Source: Bradyrhizobium guangzhouense (GTDB lineage Bacteria; Pseudomonadota; Alphaproteobacteria; Rhizobiales; Xanthobacteraceae). Taken from it: a stretch of DNA of 64,000 nucleotides. Both the position numbers and the translations under genes were made by a program. The notes beneath the pieces are model-generated. The model was not told where the DNA came from. It did not search any database and saw nothing but the letters and a program-made list of their open reading frames with translations. The stretch covers positions 4,278,001 to 4,342,000 of the forward strand of contig NZ_CP030053.1 in the NCBI RefSeq assembly GCF_004114955.1, given 5' to 3'. This document shows, piece after piece, positions 56,850 to 64,000 of the stretch; positions within the stretch are counted from its first letter, which is position 1, and the number at the start of each line of letters is the position of its first letter.

Positions 56850-57716
56850 ATGGCCGTGTCCGATCTCGATCCCGATCTGCTTCGGGCTTTTCTCGCCGTC
56901 GCCGAGCATCGCTCGTTCACGCGCGCGGCCGATCAGCTCAACCGGACCCAGTCGGCGGTAAGCGTGCAGGTCAGGCGGCTCGAGCAGCGGCTCGGCGCAA
57001 AACTATTTCAGCGCGCTCGGACCGGCATCGTGCCGACCGCCGCGGGCGAAGAGCTGCGCGTCTATGCGCAGCGGATCCTTGCCCTCCATGCGGAAGCAGT
57101 CACTGCTCTCCATGCGCGCAAGCCGGAGACCGTCATCCGCCTCGGCGTGATGGACGATTACGGTACGATCGTCGTTCCGCCCCTGCTCGCGAGCTTTGCC
57201 AAAAGCCATCCGACTGTCAGGGTCGAGGTCGAGACCGGACTGACCGCGACCATGCCGGCCCGGCTCGGCGAGGCCTATGACCTCGTCATTGCCATGCATC
57301 CGGTCGGGCGCGGCGACGGCGAGCTGCTGCGGCGCGAGCAGGCCGTCTGGGCGGCCGCCGCTTCCTGTCGTGCCATGGCGGAAGACGCCCTGCCCGTCGC
57401 GCTCTACCCGCCCGGCTGCCTGTTCCGCCAATGGGCCGCAGAGGCGCTTGATCACGCCGGCCGGCCCTGGCGGCTCGCCTATGTCAGCCGGACGCTGGCA
57501 GCGGTGGAATCGATCGCGGCGCAGGGCCTCGCCATCACCGTGGTCAAGGCAAGCACCCTGCCGCCCCGCCTACGCCCACTCGGTCCGCGCGATGGCCTGC
57601 CGCCGCTGCCCGCGGCGGACATCCGCCTGCACCGTGCGCGCGACCTGTCGCGCCCGGCGGCGCTGCTCGGTGACCATTTGCGGCGTGGCATTTCAGAACC
57701 GGCCACCCTATGTTGA
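56850..57716 (+). CDS. LysR-family transcriptional regulator, divergent from EamA exporter
   Basis: 288 residues. HTH: LRAFLAVAEHRSFTRAADQL then TQSAVSVQVRRLEQRLGAKL (about 10-60), effector domain after about 90 (IRLGVMDDYGTIVVPPLLAS). It probably controls the divergent EamA exporter. The 92-base gap between them should hold the shared operator; I see no clear T-N11-A site I would defend. Confidence 0.9.
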   Translation: MAVSDLDPDLLRAFLAVAEHRSFTRAADQLNRTQSAVSVQVRRLEQRLGAKLFQRARTGIVPTAAGEELRVYAQRILALHAEAVTALHARKPETVIRLGVMDDYGTIVVPPLLASFAKSHPTVRVEVETGLTATMPARLGEAYDLVIAMHPVGRGDGELLRREQAVWAAAASCRAMAEDALPVALYPPGCLFRQWAAEALDHAGRPWRLAYVSRTLAAVESIAAQGLAITVVKASTLPPRLRPLGPRDGLPPLPAADIRLHRARDLSRPAALLGDHLRRGISEPATLC

Positions 57717-57784
57717 GCTGAAGCGTTGCTGCACCGCCCGACGGTCGTCTGCAAGGCGACAGACACAAACGGGCAAGATGCGAC

Positions 57785-58465
57785 GTGAACATTTCCATCT
57801 ATGATCTCTCGGTGTGGGTGCTGCCCCTGGTGCTCGCCATCACCTTCCACGAGGCCGCGCACGGCTTCGTGGCGCACCGGCTCGGCGACGACACCGCCTG
57901 GCAGCTCGGGCGCGTCAGCTTCAATCCGCTCCGCCATATCGACCCGTTCGGCACGCTCATTTTACCAGCGATGCTGCTGTTCGCGCATTCGCCATTCCTG
58001 TTCGGCTATGCCAAGCCCGTGCCGGTGAATTTTCGCAAGCTCAACAATCCGAAGCTGGACATGGTCTGGGTGGCCCTCGCCGGGCCCGCCACCAACATCC
58101 TGCTGGCACTGCTCGCGGGTCTCGCCCTCCACGCCTTGCCCTTGGCGCCGGCCCGTTCAGCGCAATGGATCTTCGATAACCTCAAGAATGCGCTGCTGAT
58201 CAACGCCGTGCTGGCCGTCTTCAACATGATGCCGATTCCGCCGCTCGACGGCGGACGGGTGGCGGTCGGGCTGTTGCCGCGGCCGCTCGCCCTGCCGCTG
58301 GCGCGGCTCGAGCCGTTCGGCATGATGATCCTGATCGCGCTCCTGATCCTGCTGCCGCTGGCGGGTTCCCAGTTCGGTCTAAATCTTGATGTTATTTCAG
58401 CAATACTGCGAACGTTGACCGGTTATGTGATTCAAGCTGTTCTCTTGGCTACCGGCAATGCGTAG
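57785..58465 (+). CDS. Site-2 protease-like (M50) membrane metalloprotease
   Basis: 226 residues with about five to six helices. The zinc motif HEAAH (22-26) in helix 1 and NMMPIPPLDGGR (Asp ligand) near the C-terminal third mark the peptidase M50 active site. There is no PDZ domain and it is short, so it belongs to the minimal S2P group with unknown substrate, possibly a membrane anti-sigma factor or signal peptide remnant. The start is GTG at 57785. Confidence 0.9.
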   Translation: MNISIYDLSVWVLPLVLAITFHEAAHGFVAHRLGDDTAWQLGRVSFNPLRHIDPFGTLILPAMLLFAHSPFLFGYAKPVPVNFRKLNNPKLDMVWVALAGPATNILLALLAGLALHALPLAPARSAQWIFDNLKNALLINAVLAVFNMMPIPPLDGGRVAVGLLPRPLALPLARLEPFGMMILIALLILLPLAGSQFGLNLDVISAILRTLTGYVIQAVLLATGNA

Positions 58466-58518
58466 TTGAAGCCGTACTCGATATCCCAAGAGACAAAGCC
58501 GAAGGGCTAGAGGCCAAC

Positions 58519-58959
58519 TTGGTCAAAGCTGCCGATATGCTGATCGCGCGACGCGCGGACACCCGTGCCCGTGCCGATTTCGCCACTTGGAAGATGATGG
58601 CCAAGCTGAACGGGTTGTCGGCGCTGCCACCGGATGCACAGGGATTCCTCGACGGCTACAAGAAGCTGCTGGAGCGAATGAGCGAGGCCGAGGCGACAGA
58701 GGCCGCCATCGCCGAGGTCTACAAATCCTACTATCTGGAGATGGGCGGCGGTGGGAACCCGCCCGACGTCCGCACGCGGCCGGCCGAACCGGCAAGGGAC
58801 AATGTTACCGCTTTCCGGCGCCCGGCCCCAAAGCCGAAAAAGACCAGCTTCTTCGGAGCGACGACGGTGGGGGGAACCCAGAAGCGTCCCCTGCCGGTGG
58901 CGTTGATCTTTGCCTGCCTGGTCGTGATCTATGTCGGGGTCAAGTTCTACTGGCGCTGA
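58519..58959 (+). CDS. Hypothetical tail-anchored protein
   Basis: 146 residues, not recognised. The N-terminal half is helical and charged (ADMLIARRADTRARADFATW, EAEATEAAIAEVYKSYYLEM). A Pro/Lys-rich linker follows (RRPAPKPKKTSFFG), then one C-terminal membrane helix (PVALIFACLVVIYVGVKFYW). This suggests an inner-membrane, cytoplasm-facing protein. Start is TTG at 58519 with an AGAGG site; ATG at 58537 is an alternative. It follows the S2P gene by 53 bases, so it may be its operon partner. Ends 11 bases from converging tonB. Confidence 0.6.
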   Translation: MVKAADMLIARRADTRARADFATWKMMAKLNGLSALPPDAQGFLDGYKKLLERMSEAEATEAAIAEVYKSYYLEMGGGGNPPDVRTRPAEPARDNVTAFRRPAPKPKKTSFFGATTVGGTQKRPLPVALIFACLVVIYVGVKFYWR

Positions 58960-58970
58960 GCGCCTTCAGC

Positions 58971-59762
58971 CTATTTCGACGGCTTCTTGAAATTCACCGG
59001 CAGGCTGAAAGCGAACTGATCGTCGGTCAGCTCGGCCGGCGGAGCCGGCACCGGATCCGAACGGCGCACCATCGATATGGCCGCATCGTCGAAGGCGGGA
59101 TCCCCTGAGGACTCCGCGACATTGACGGACACGACATTGCCGCGCCGGTTCAGGACCAGGCTGAGCTTGACCGTCGTGGTCTTGCTCTTGTCCTTGGGAT
59201 AGCGCTTGTGAATCTCGAAATAGGCGCTGATCCGCTTGCCCCATTCGGCCGTCAGCTTGCGGACGTCCTTGCCGATGCCCTGATGGGGGGCGGCCGCCTT
59301 CTCGTCCTCGCGCGCGTTCTCGTTCAGCGCCTGCCTGGCCGATTCCTGGGCATTGGGCATCTCCTCGACAGCCTGTGTCTCGACCTTGGCCACCTTGGTG
59401 GTGTCCTCGACCGGCTTCTTGGAGTCATTCTCGGTGACGAGGCGATCCGGGTCCTCGGCTTCCTGGGGGATATCCTTCGGCAGATCAGTCTCTTTCACCT
59501 CGGCCTGCTGCTGCATCTGCTGCGGCTGGTATTGCGAGGCTTCGCTGTCCGGGCCGGGCGGCAGATCCGTCTCGGGGAGTTTCGGCGAGGTCATTTCGAC
59601 GGCGTATTCCGCGCCATTGGCGCCGAGACCATCGTCACCGTCATCAGGGCGAAGGTTCGCCAGCGCCAGCGCGGCCCCGCCAATGTGCAAGCCAACGGCC
59701 ACCACGGCGGCCAGGATCCACAACGGCCGCGAGGATTTTGCCTCGAACACAGGGTCGGTCAT
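58971..59762 (-). CDS. tonB: TonB-family energy transducer
   Basis: 263 residues. One N-terminal membrane helix (PLWILAAVVAVGLHIGGAAL, about 12-31), a long acidic Pro/Gln linker through the periplasm (PQQMQQQAEVKETDLP and EAEDPDRLVTENDSKKPVED), and a C-terminal TonB domain (WGKRISAYFEIHKRYPKDKS, VKLSLVLNRRGNVVSVNVAE, FDDAAISMVRRSDPVPAPPA). Transmits proton-motive energy from ExbB/ExbD to outer-membrane receptors. Last gene of the iron-uptake operon; 10 bases after exbD. Confidence 0.92.
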   Translation of the reverse strand: MTDPVFEAKSSRPLWILAAVVAVGLHIGGAALALANLRPDDGDDGLGANGAEYAVEMTSPKLPETDLPPGPDSEASQYQPQQMQQQAEVKETDLPKDIPQEAEDPDRLVTENDSKKPVEDTTKVAKVETQAVEEMPNAQESARQALNENAREDEKAAAPHQGIGKDVRKLTAEWGKRISAYFEIHKRYPKDKSKTTTVKLSLVLNRRGNVVSVNVAESSGDPAFDDAAISMVRRSDPVPAPPAELTDDQFAFSLPVNFKKPSK

Positions 59763-59772
59763 CGCGCCGCCA

Positions 59773-60234
59773 TCAGGGTTGGACTGCCCCTTGCGCCGGC
59801 CCGGCCGCCGCAGGAGGTGCCTCGAGCGCCACCAGCTTGATGCGAGAATAGCCGCCCGATCGCAGGATTTCCATGACGCCCATCAACTCGCCGTACGGCA
59901 CTGCCTTGTCGGCACGCAGGAACACGTATTTGTCCTTGCTCATGTCGGCGATGGCGTCGAGCGAGCTGACGAGGTCGGTGCGCTTGACCGGATTTTCGCC
60001 GATCGCGAGCGTCAGATCGGGCTTGATGCTGACATAGGTCGGCTTATCCGGCTTCTTCTGCGGCGTCGCACTCGATGTCGGCAGGTCGATCGGCAGGTCG
60101 ACGGTCGACAGCGGGGCTGCGACCATGAAGATGATCAGCAGCACCAGGATGACGTCGATGAACGGCGTGACGTTGATGTCATGCGTTTCCGAGAAATCGT
60201 CGTCGTCATCGACGTCGTTGAGCGAGACAGCCAT
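59773..60234 (-). CDS. exbD: ExbD, proton-channel component
   Basis: 153 residues. Single N-terminal helix with the essential Asp of the family, D27 in NVTPFIDVILVLLIIFMV, then a periplasmic domain (KPTYVSIKPDLTLAIGENPV, YVFLRADKAVPYGELMGVME). Works with ExbB and TonB. Three bases after exbB. Confidence 0.94.
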   Translation of the reverse strand: MAVSLNDVDDDDDFSETHDINVTPFIDVILVLLIIFMVAAPLSTVDLPIDLPTSSATPQKKPDKPTYVSIKPDLTLAIGENPVKRTDLVSSLDAIADMSKDKYVFLRADKAVPYGELMGVMEILRSGGYSRIKLVALEAPPAAAGPAQGAVQP

Positions 60235-60237
60235 GGC

Positions 60238-61239
60238 CTACTCCGCCGCGCGCGAATGCGTGCTGCCGTGGCTGCGGTCGAGATCGCGCGACAACAGCCG
60301 CGCCGCGGCTCCCGAGGCGCGGCTGACAAGCTCGAGATAGCCCTTCGTCACGCGCGAGAAGTGATTGTAGATGATGACGGCGGGGATCGCCGCGACGAGG
60401 CCGATGGCTGTGGCGAGCAGCGCCTCGGCGATGCCGGGGGCAACCACAGCGAGGTTCGTCGTCTGCGACTTCGAGATGCCGATAAAGCTGTTCATGATGC
60501 CCCAGACGGTGCCGAACAGGCCGACGAAGGGCGATGTCGAACCGATGGTGGCAAGGAAGCCCATGCCGATGCGGATGCGGCGTTGCTCCGCGCGCACGAG
60601 CTCGGCGAAGCTCGAGGCCGCGCGCTCCTTGATGCCGCTGTCGCTGGACAGGCCCGCCGATATCCGCGCCTCACGCAGCGCCGCGGCCAGGAAGGACGGC
60701 AGGATACCCTGCTTGGCGCCGAGCGCCATCTGGGCTTCTGCGAGTGACCGCGCCTCTGCAATCTTCCGCAGCGCCGAACGAAGCTTGCTGGAGGCAATCG
60801 ACAGCTCGATCGATTTCGCGATGAAGACCGTCCAGGTCACGAGCGAGGCAAAGGCAAGCCCGATCATCACCGCCTTCACGATGATGTCCGCCGACATGAA
60901 CATCACCCAGGGCGACAATTCCTTCATGGCCGGCGCGATGCCGGCCTTTGGCGTCGGCTCGGATGCCGGGGCCACTGCAGCCTCGGTTGCGGAGGCACTG
61001 GGCGTCGCGGCGACAGGCGCAGCAGCAGTAGCCGCGGTCGATGGCGCCGCAATCGTGCTTGGTTGCGCCGCGGCAGCAGGAGCAGCCGGCGCCGGCTGGG
61101 GCGCGACAGGTGCAGGCGCCGCGGAACGCGCCTGCGCCGCCGCTTGGGGCTGTGTCTGGGCGAAAGCAGGCGCTGCGAGCCAGGCGACCGTCAACAGCAC
61201 GGCTGCAGCGAGGCTTGCTTGGAAAGATGCGGTCTTCAT
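60238..61239 (-). CDS. exbB: ExbB with long Ala/Pro-rich periplasmic extension
   Basis: 333 residues, about 90 more than E. coli ExbB. N-terminal signal-like segment ([20 protein letters not shown], about 9-28), then a low-complexity Ala/Pro stretch to about 98, then the ExbB core with three helices ([60 protein letters not shown]). The channel part is complete. Its ATG overlaps the stop of the dioxygenase gene as ATGA. Long ExbB forms of this kind are known in pseudomonads and rhizobia. Confidence 0.93.
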   Translation of the reverse strand: MKTASFQASLAAAVLLTVAWLAAPAFAQTQPQAAAQARSAAPAPVAPQPAPAAPAAAAQPSTIAAPSTAATAAAPVAATPSASATEAAVAPASEPTPKAGIAPAMKELSPWVMFMSADIIVKAVMIGLAFASLVTWTVFIAKSIELSIASSKLRSALRKIAEARSLAEAQMALGAKQGILPSFLAAALREARISAGLSSDSGIKERAASSFAELVRAEQRRIRIGMGFLATIGSTSPFVGLFGTVWGIMNSFIGISKSQTTNLAVVAPGIAEALLATAIGLVAAIPAVIIYNHFSRVTKGYLELVSRASGAAARLLSRDLDRSHGSTHSRAAE

Positions 61240-61925
61240 ACTTCGGCCCAGGTGCGAATGAGGTTGTGATAGATACCCGTCAATTTAACCGTTTCGGGAT
61301 CGTCGCGCCCGAGCCGTGCCACCAGCGCCTGAATGGCGGTGTCGAGGTCGAAGATCATGCTGCGGGCTTGATCGTCCCGTATCATGCTCTGAAGCCAGAA
61401 GAAAGATGCAACCCGCGCCCCCCTCGTCACCGGGGTGACCAGATGCAGGCTGGTCGAGGGATAGAGCACGCAGTCCCCGGCTTGCAACTTCACTTCGTGC
61501 GAGCCGTAGGTGTCCTCGATCACAAGTTCGCCACCGTCGTAATCCTCGGGCTCGCTCAGGAACAGCGTGACCGAAAGATCGGTGCGGATGCGAAGCCCGG
61601 TCAGGCGGTCGCCGCGGATCGCGTTGTCGACATGCAGGCCGAAATGGTGGCCGCTGTCCGCCGCATAGCGATTGAACAGCGGCGGAAAAATCTGGAGCGG
61701 GATTGCGGCGGCCAGAAATCGCGGGTTCGCCGTCAGCGCCGAGATGATGCGATGGCCGAGCTTGCGCGCGACCTCGCTGTCCGGCGGCAATTGCTCATTG
61801 CGCTTGACCATGGCCGACTGCGCACCCGCGGTGGAACGGCCGTCTTCCCATTCGCTGGCGTCCATGATGCGGCGAAACTCCGCCACATCATCTTTGCCCA
61901 GGACGCCTTCAATGCATGTCAGCAT
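61236..61925 (-). CDS. PiuC/YbiX-type Fe(II)/2-oxoglutarate dioxygenase (PKHD-type)
   Basis: 229 residues. Double-stranded beta-helix with iron ligands H98 and D100 in [10 protein letters not shown] and H161 in [11 protein letters not shown]171 (GARVAS) should bind 2-oxoglutarate. Family members are iron-starvation induced and stand next to TonB-dependent siderophore receptors, as here; their substrate is probably a siderophore or a receptor-linked compound. 20 bases after the receptor gene and overlapping exbB by 4, so clearly one operon. Confidence 0.92.
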   Translation of the reverse strand: MLTCIEGVLGKDDVAEFRRIMDASEWEDGRSTAGAQSAMVKRNEQLPPDSEVARKLGHRIISALTANPRFLAAAIPLQIFPPLFNRYAADSGHHFGLHVDNAIRGDRLTGLRIRTDLSVTLFLSEPEDYDGGELVIEDTYGSHEVKLQAGDCVLYPSTSLHLVTPVTRGARVASFFWLQSMIRDDQARSMIFDLDTAIQALVARLGRDDPETVKLTGIYHNLIRTWAEV

Positions 61926-61945
61926 GGCACCTCGTCATCTCTCCA

Positions 61946-64000
61946 TCAGTAGCGCGCGGACAGAACCAGATAGGCGGCGCGCCCGGGCGCCTCCAGCACG
62001 AACGGCGTCGCGCTCTGGTACAGCGCGTCGTAGTAGCGCTTGTCGAAGATGTTGTTGACGAACAGCTTGACCTGCCAGTTCTTGTTGATCTTGGCTTCGG
62101 CGAACGCATCGAAGCGCCAGTAGCCGGGGATCGACGTGCCCTGGTTTGCCGCGAGCAAAGTGCCGCCGTAGATCTGCGAGCGGTACACCGCCTGCCCGCC
62201 CAGCTCCCAGACGTCGGTGAGCTGGTACTTCGTCAGCAGGCTGAATGACTGATGCGCGATGTTGGCGAGCGGACGCCCAACATTGGTTGGGTAAAGCGAC
62301 GGCTGAGCCGACGGTGCAAGCGACTTCGTCACCTCGGATTGCATCAGCACGAGACCACCGAACACGCTCCACTTGTCCGTGATCTTGCCGCCGACCCCGA
62401 GGTCGATGCCGCGAATGCGATAGGCCGCGCCGGCCGTGATGCAGGACACGGTGCCGGACGCTCCCGCCGGATAAGGACAGGCCGCGGTGGCAGTTGCTTT
62501 CGTGACATTCTGCGCCTCGCGCGCGTTCTCCTTCTCGGTCTGGAACAGCGCGGCCGTCAGCAGCAAATGGCGATCGAACAGCTCCCACTTGGTGCCGAGC
62601 TCGATCGCCTTGTTCTGCTCGGGGCCGAAGATCTGGTTCGAGCCGCCGTTGAGGACCGGTGAAAGACCGCCATAGGCCGTGCTGGTGCCGTCGAACTCGG
62701 AGCCCACCGGATTCGACGACGTCGCATAGGCTGCATAGACGCTGCCGTTCGGAAGCGGCTTCAGCGTGACACCGAGGTTGAAGTTCGGAAGCCCGAACTC
62801 AGCACTCTGCGTGCCAAAAGTTTGCGTGCCGCCGACTGAACCGTAGCCGCTGGTATTGATGGTGTAGTTGTCGTAGCGGACGCCGCCATTGAGAATGACG
62901 AGATCGCGGTAGTTGGCGCTATCCATCGCATAGACGCTCTTGGTGTCGACCGAAAGGTTGGTCGGCGCTCCCAGCATCCGCGGTGTATCGAACCCGTTGA
63001 GGAAGGTGTATTGCGGCGCGAACACGCTGACACCCGAGGTCGAGCCGCCGGACGTGAATGACGGGCCGGCCGTTAGTTCCGAGTCCAGCCCGGCGTACTT
63101 GTCGATGAACGACGTCTCGCGCGAGACTTCGACACCACCAAGTGCGGTGTGCCTGAACCCGCCAGTGTCGAATTTGTAGGTCGCCTCGCTCTGGTTCGCC
63201 AGCACGCCCGTAACTTGGTAGCGGCTCTGCGGATTGAGGGTCACCGTCGAAGCCGACAACGGAATTGTGGCGATGGGAGATTCCGCCAGCGTACCGATGT
63301 AATCGTTGACCGAGCGCGATGCACGGATCTTGTCGGTGAGGACGAGATCGGGCGTCACGTAGACTTCGGCACCGACGGTTCCGATGTCCTGCTTGACCTT
63401 GAAGAAGTCGCGGTTGACGAAGCCGTAGAAATTGTTGCGGTTCGAGCCAAAATCCGGGAACGGACCGCCCGCGGTGGTGCTGTAGACATTGCCCACTGTC
63501 GGAGATCCCGGCCGGTAATACGGCACGCCGAAATCCGGGATGCCATGCTGATACGTGTGGATGTAGTCCGTCGTCACTTTGACGGCATCGACGGGCTTCC
63601 ACGTGGTCGCAATGAAGGCGCCACTCCGATCATCCGTGACGAAGTCGCGACCGGCAACACCCGCGTCCTGGAACAGGCCACCGGCGCGCACCGCAAAGGT
63701 TGGATTGATCACCTGGTTGACGTCGAGCGTCACGCGTTTGGTCTTGTCGGTCCCAAACGAGGTGTCCATGTCGTAGAAGCTCTTCTCCGTGTTCGCCTGC
63801 TTGGTGACGATGTTGATCGCACCACCGGCGACCCCGCGGCCGGAGAAGGTAGAGCCGGGACCTCGCAGAATTTCGACCTGCTCGGTGAAGAAGTTTTCAC
63901 GGACGCTGACGCCGGGATCGCGCACGCCATCAATGAAGATGTCGTTGCGGGCGTCGAAGCCGCGAATGAAGAAGCGGTCGCCAAAGGCGTTACCGCCCTC
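61946..64000 (-). CDS. TonB-dependent siderophore receptor, 5' end outside window
   Basis: The reading frame is open to base 64000, giving 684 visible C-terminal codons. The plug domain is partly visible (RFFIRGFDARNDIFIDGVRD, then VEILRGPGSTFSGRGVAGGA and INIVTKQA), followed by a 22-strand barrel ending in LVLSARY, a terminal aromatic residue as needed for Bam insertion. RGFDARNDIFIDGVRD is typical of catecholate-type (Fiu/CirA-like) siderophore receptors. The signal peptide and TonB box are beyond the edge. First visible gene of the iron operon. Confidence 0.93.
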   Translation of the reverse strand, partial: EGGNAFGDRFFIRGFDARNDIFIDGVRDPGVSVRENFFTEQVEILRGPGSTFSGRGVAGGAINIVTKQANTEKSFYDMDTSFGTDKTKRVTLDVNQVINPTFAVRAGGLFQDAGVAGRDFVTDDRSGAFIATTWKPVDAVKVTTDYIHTYQHGIPDFGVPYYRPGSPTVGNVYSTTAGGPFPDFGSNRNNFYGFVNRDFFKVKQDIGTVGAEVYVTPDLVLTDKIRASRSVNDYIGTLAESPIATIPLSASTVTLNPQSRYQVTGVLANQSEATYKFDTGGFRHTALGGVEVSRETSFIDKYAGLDSELTAGPSFTSGGSTSGVSVFAPQYTFLNGFDTPRMLGAPTNLSVDTKSVYAMDSANYRDLVILNGGVRYDNYTINTSGYGSVGGTQTFGTQSAEFGLPNFNLGVTLKPLPNGSVYAAYATSSNPVGSEFDGTSTAYGGLSPVLNGGSNQIFGPEQNKAIELGTKWELFDRHLLLTAALFQTEKENAREAQNVTKATATAACPYPAGASGTVSCITAGAAYRIRGIDLGVGGKITDKWSVFGGLVLMQSEVTKSLAPSAQPSLYPTNVGRPLANIAHQSFSLLTKYQLTDVWELGGQAVYRSQIYGGTLLAANQGTSIPGYWRFDAFAEAKINKNWQVKLFVNNIFDKRYYDALYQSATPFVLEAPGRAAYLVLSARY

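Overview
The window looks like chromosome from a GC-rich alphaproteobacterium of the Bradyrhizobium type (Hyphomicrobiales). This is inferred from the high-GC codon use, the dense CoA-based catabolism, the MalF/G-type sugar ABC transport and the many long palindromic intergenic repeats; no rRNA or tRNA gene is visible to confirm it. About 60 protein genes, one insertion sequence and at least five families of palindromic repeats are annotated. Both edges cut genes: guaB on the left and a TonB-dependent receptor on the right.

Layout. 0-11.6 kb is mostly housekeeping: guaB (partial), a drug/metabolite MFS pump, a ppx/gppA-rlmE pair, an orphan form II CoxL-like molybdoenzyme subunit, a hotdog protein, a YaiI/YqxD protein, an ABC-F ATPase and a fold-type III PLP enzyme. 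11.7-22.2 kb is a fatty-acid/valine catabolism block on the minus strand (mmsA, isobutyryl-CoA-type dehydrogenase, 3-hydroxyisobutyryl-CoA hydrolase, mmsB, acyl-CoA synthetase, MaoC, SDR), with several stop/start overlaps and a divergent LysR regulator. 22.3-28.6 kb carries a TetR regulator, a thioesterase, a crotonase, a thiolase and an MFS permease. An intact IS4-type element sits between crotonase and thiolase, inserted in a palindromic repeat and flanked by a 9-bp target duplication. Two near-identical 16-bp inverted repeats lie in front of the thioesterase and the thiolase and suggest one shared regulator.

28.9-43 kb is mixed accessory metabolism: a monohaem cytochrome c, an FAD-linked 2-hydroxyacid dehydrogenase, a carboxyltransferase with IclR regulator and a tiny stand-alone biotin carrier, a glutaminase fused to STAS and cyclic-nucleotide-binding domains, and a thiolase-like/DUF35/CoA-transferase cluster in which the thiolase-like protein has lost its nucleophilic cysteine.

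43-55.8 kb is a sugar or sugar-acid utilisation locus. A LacI regulator sits between a minus-strand operon (ABC ATPase, binding protein, two permeases, DenD-like dehydrogenase, KdgK-type kinase, KDPG aldolase) and a plus-strand set (IlvD/Edd-type dehydratase, two SDRs, a Tat-exported serine hydrolase, a GFA-family protein). Matching LacI-like operators precede both arms. The sequence gives the route (oxidise, dehydrate, phosphorylate, cleave) but not the substrate.

55.8-64 kb has a DMT exporter with a divergent LysR gene, a site-2 protease homologue, and an iron-uptake operon: TonB-dependent receptor, PiuC-type dioxygenase, ExbB, ExbD, TonB.
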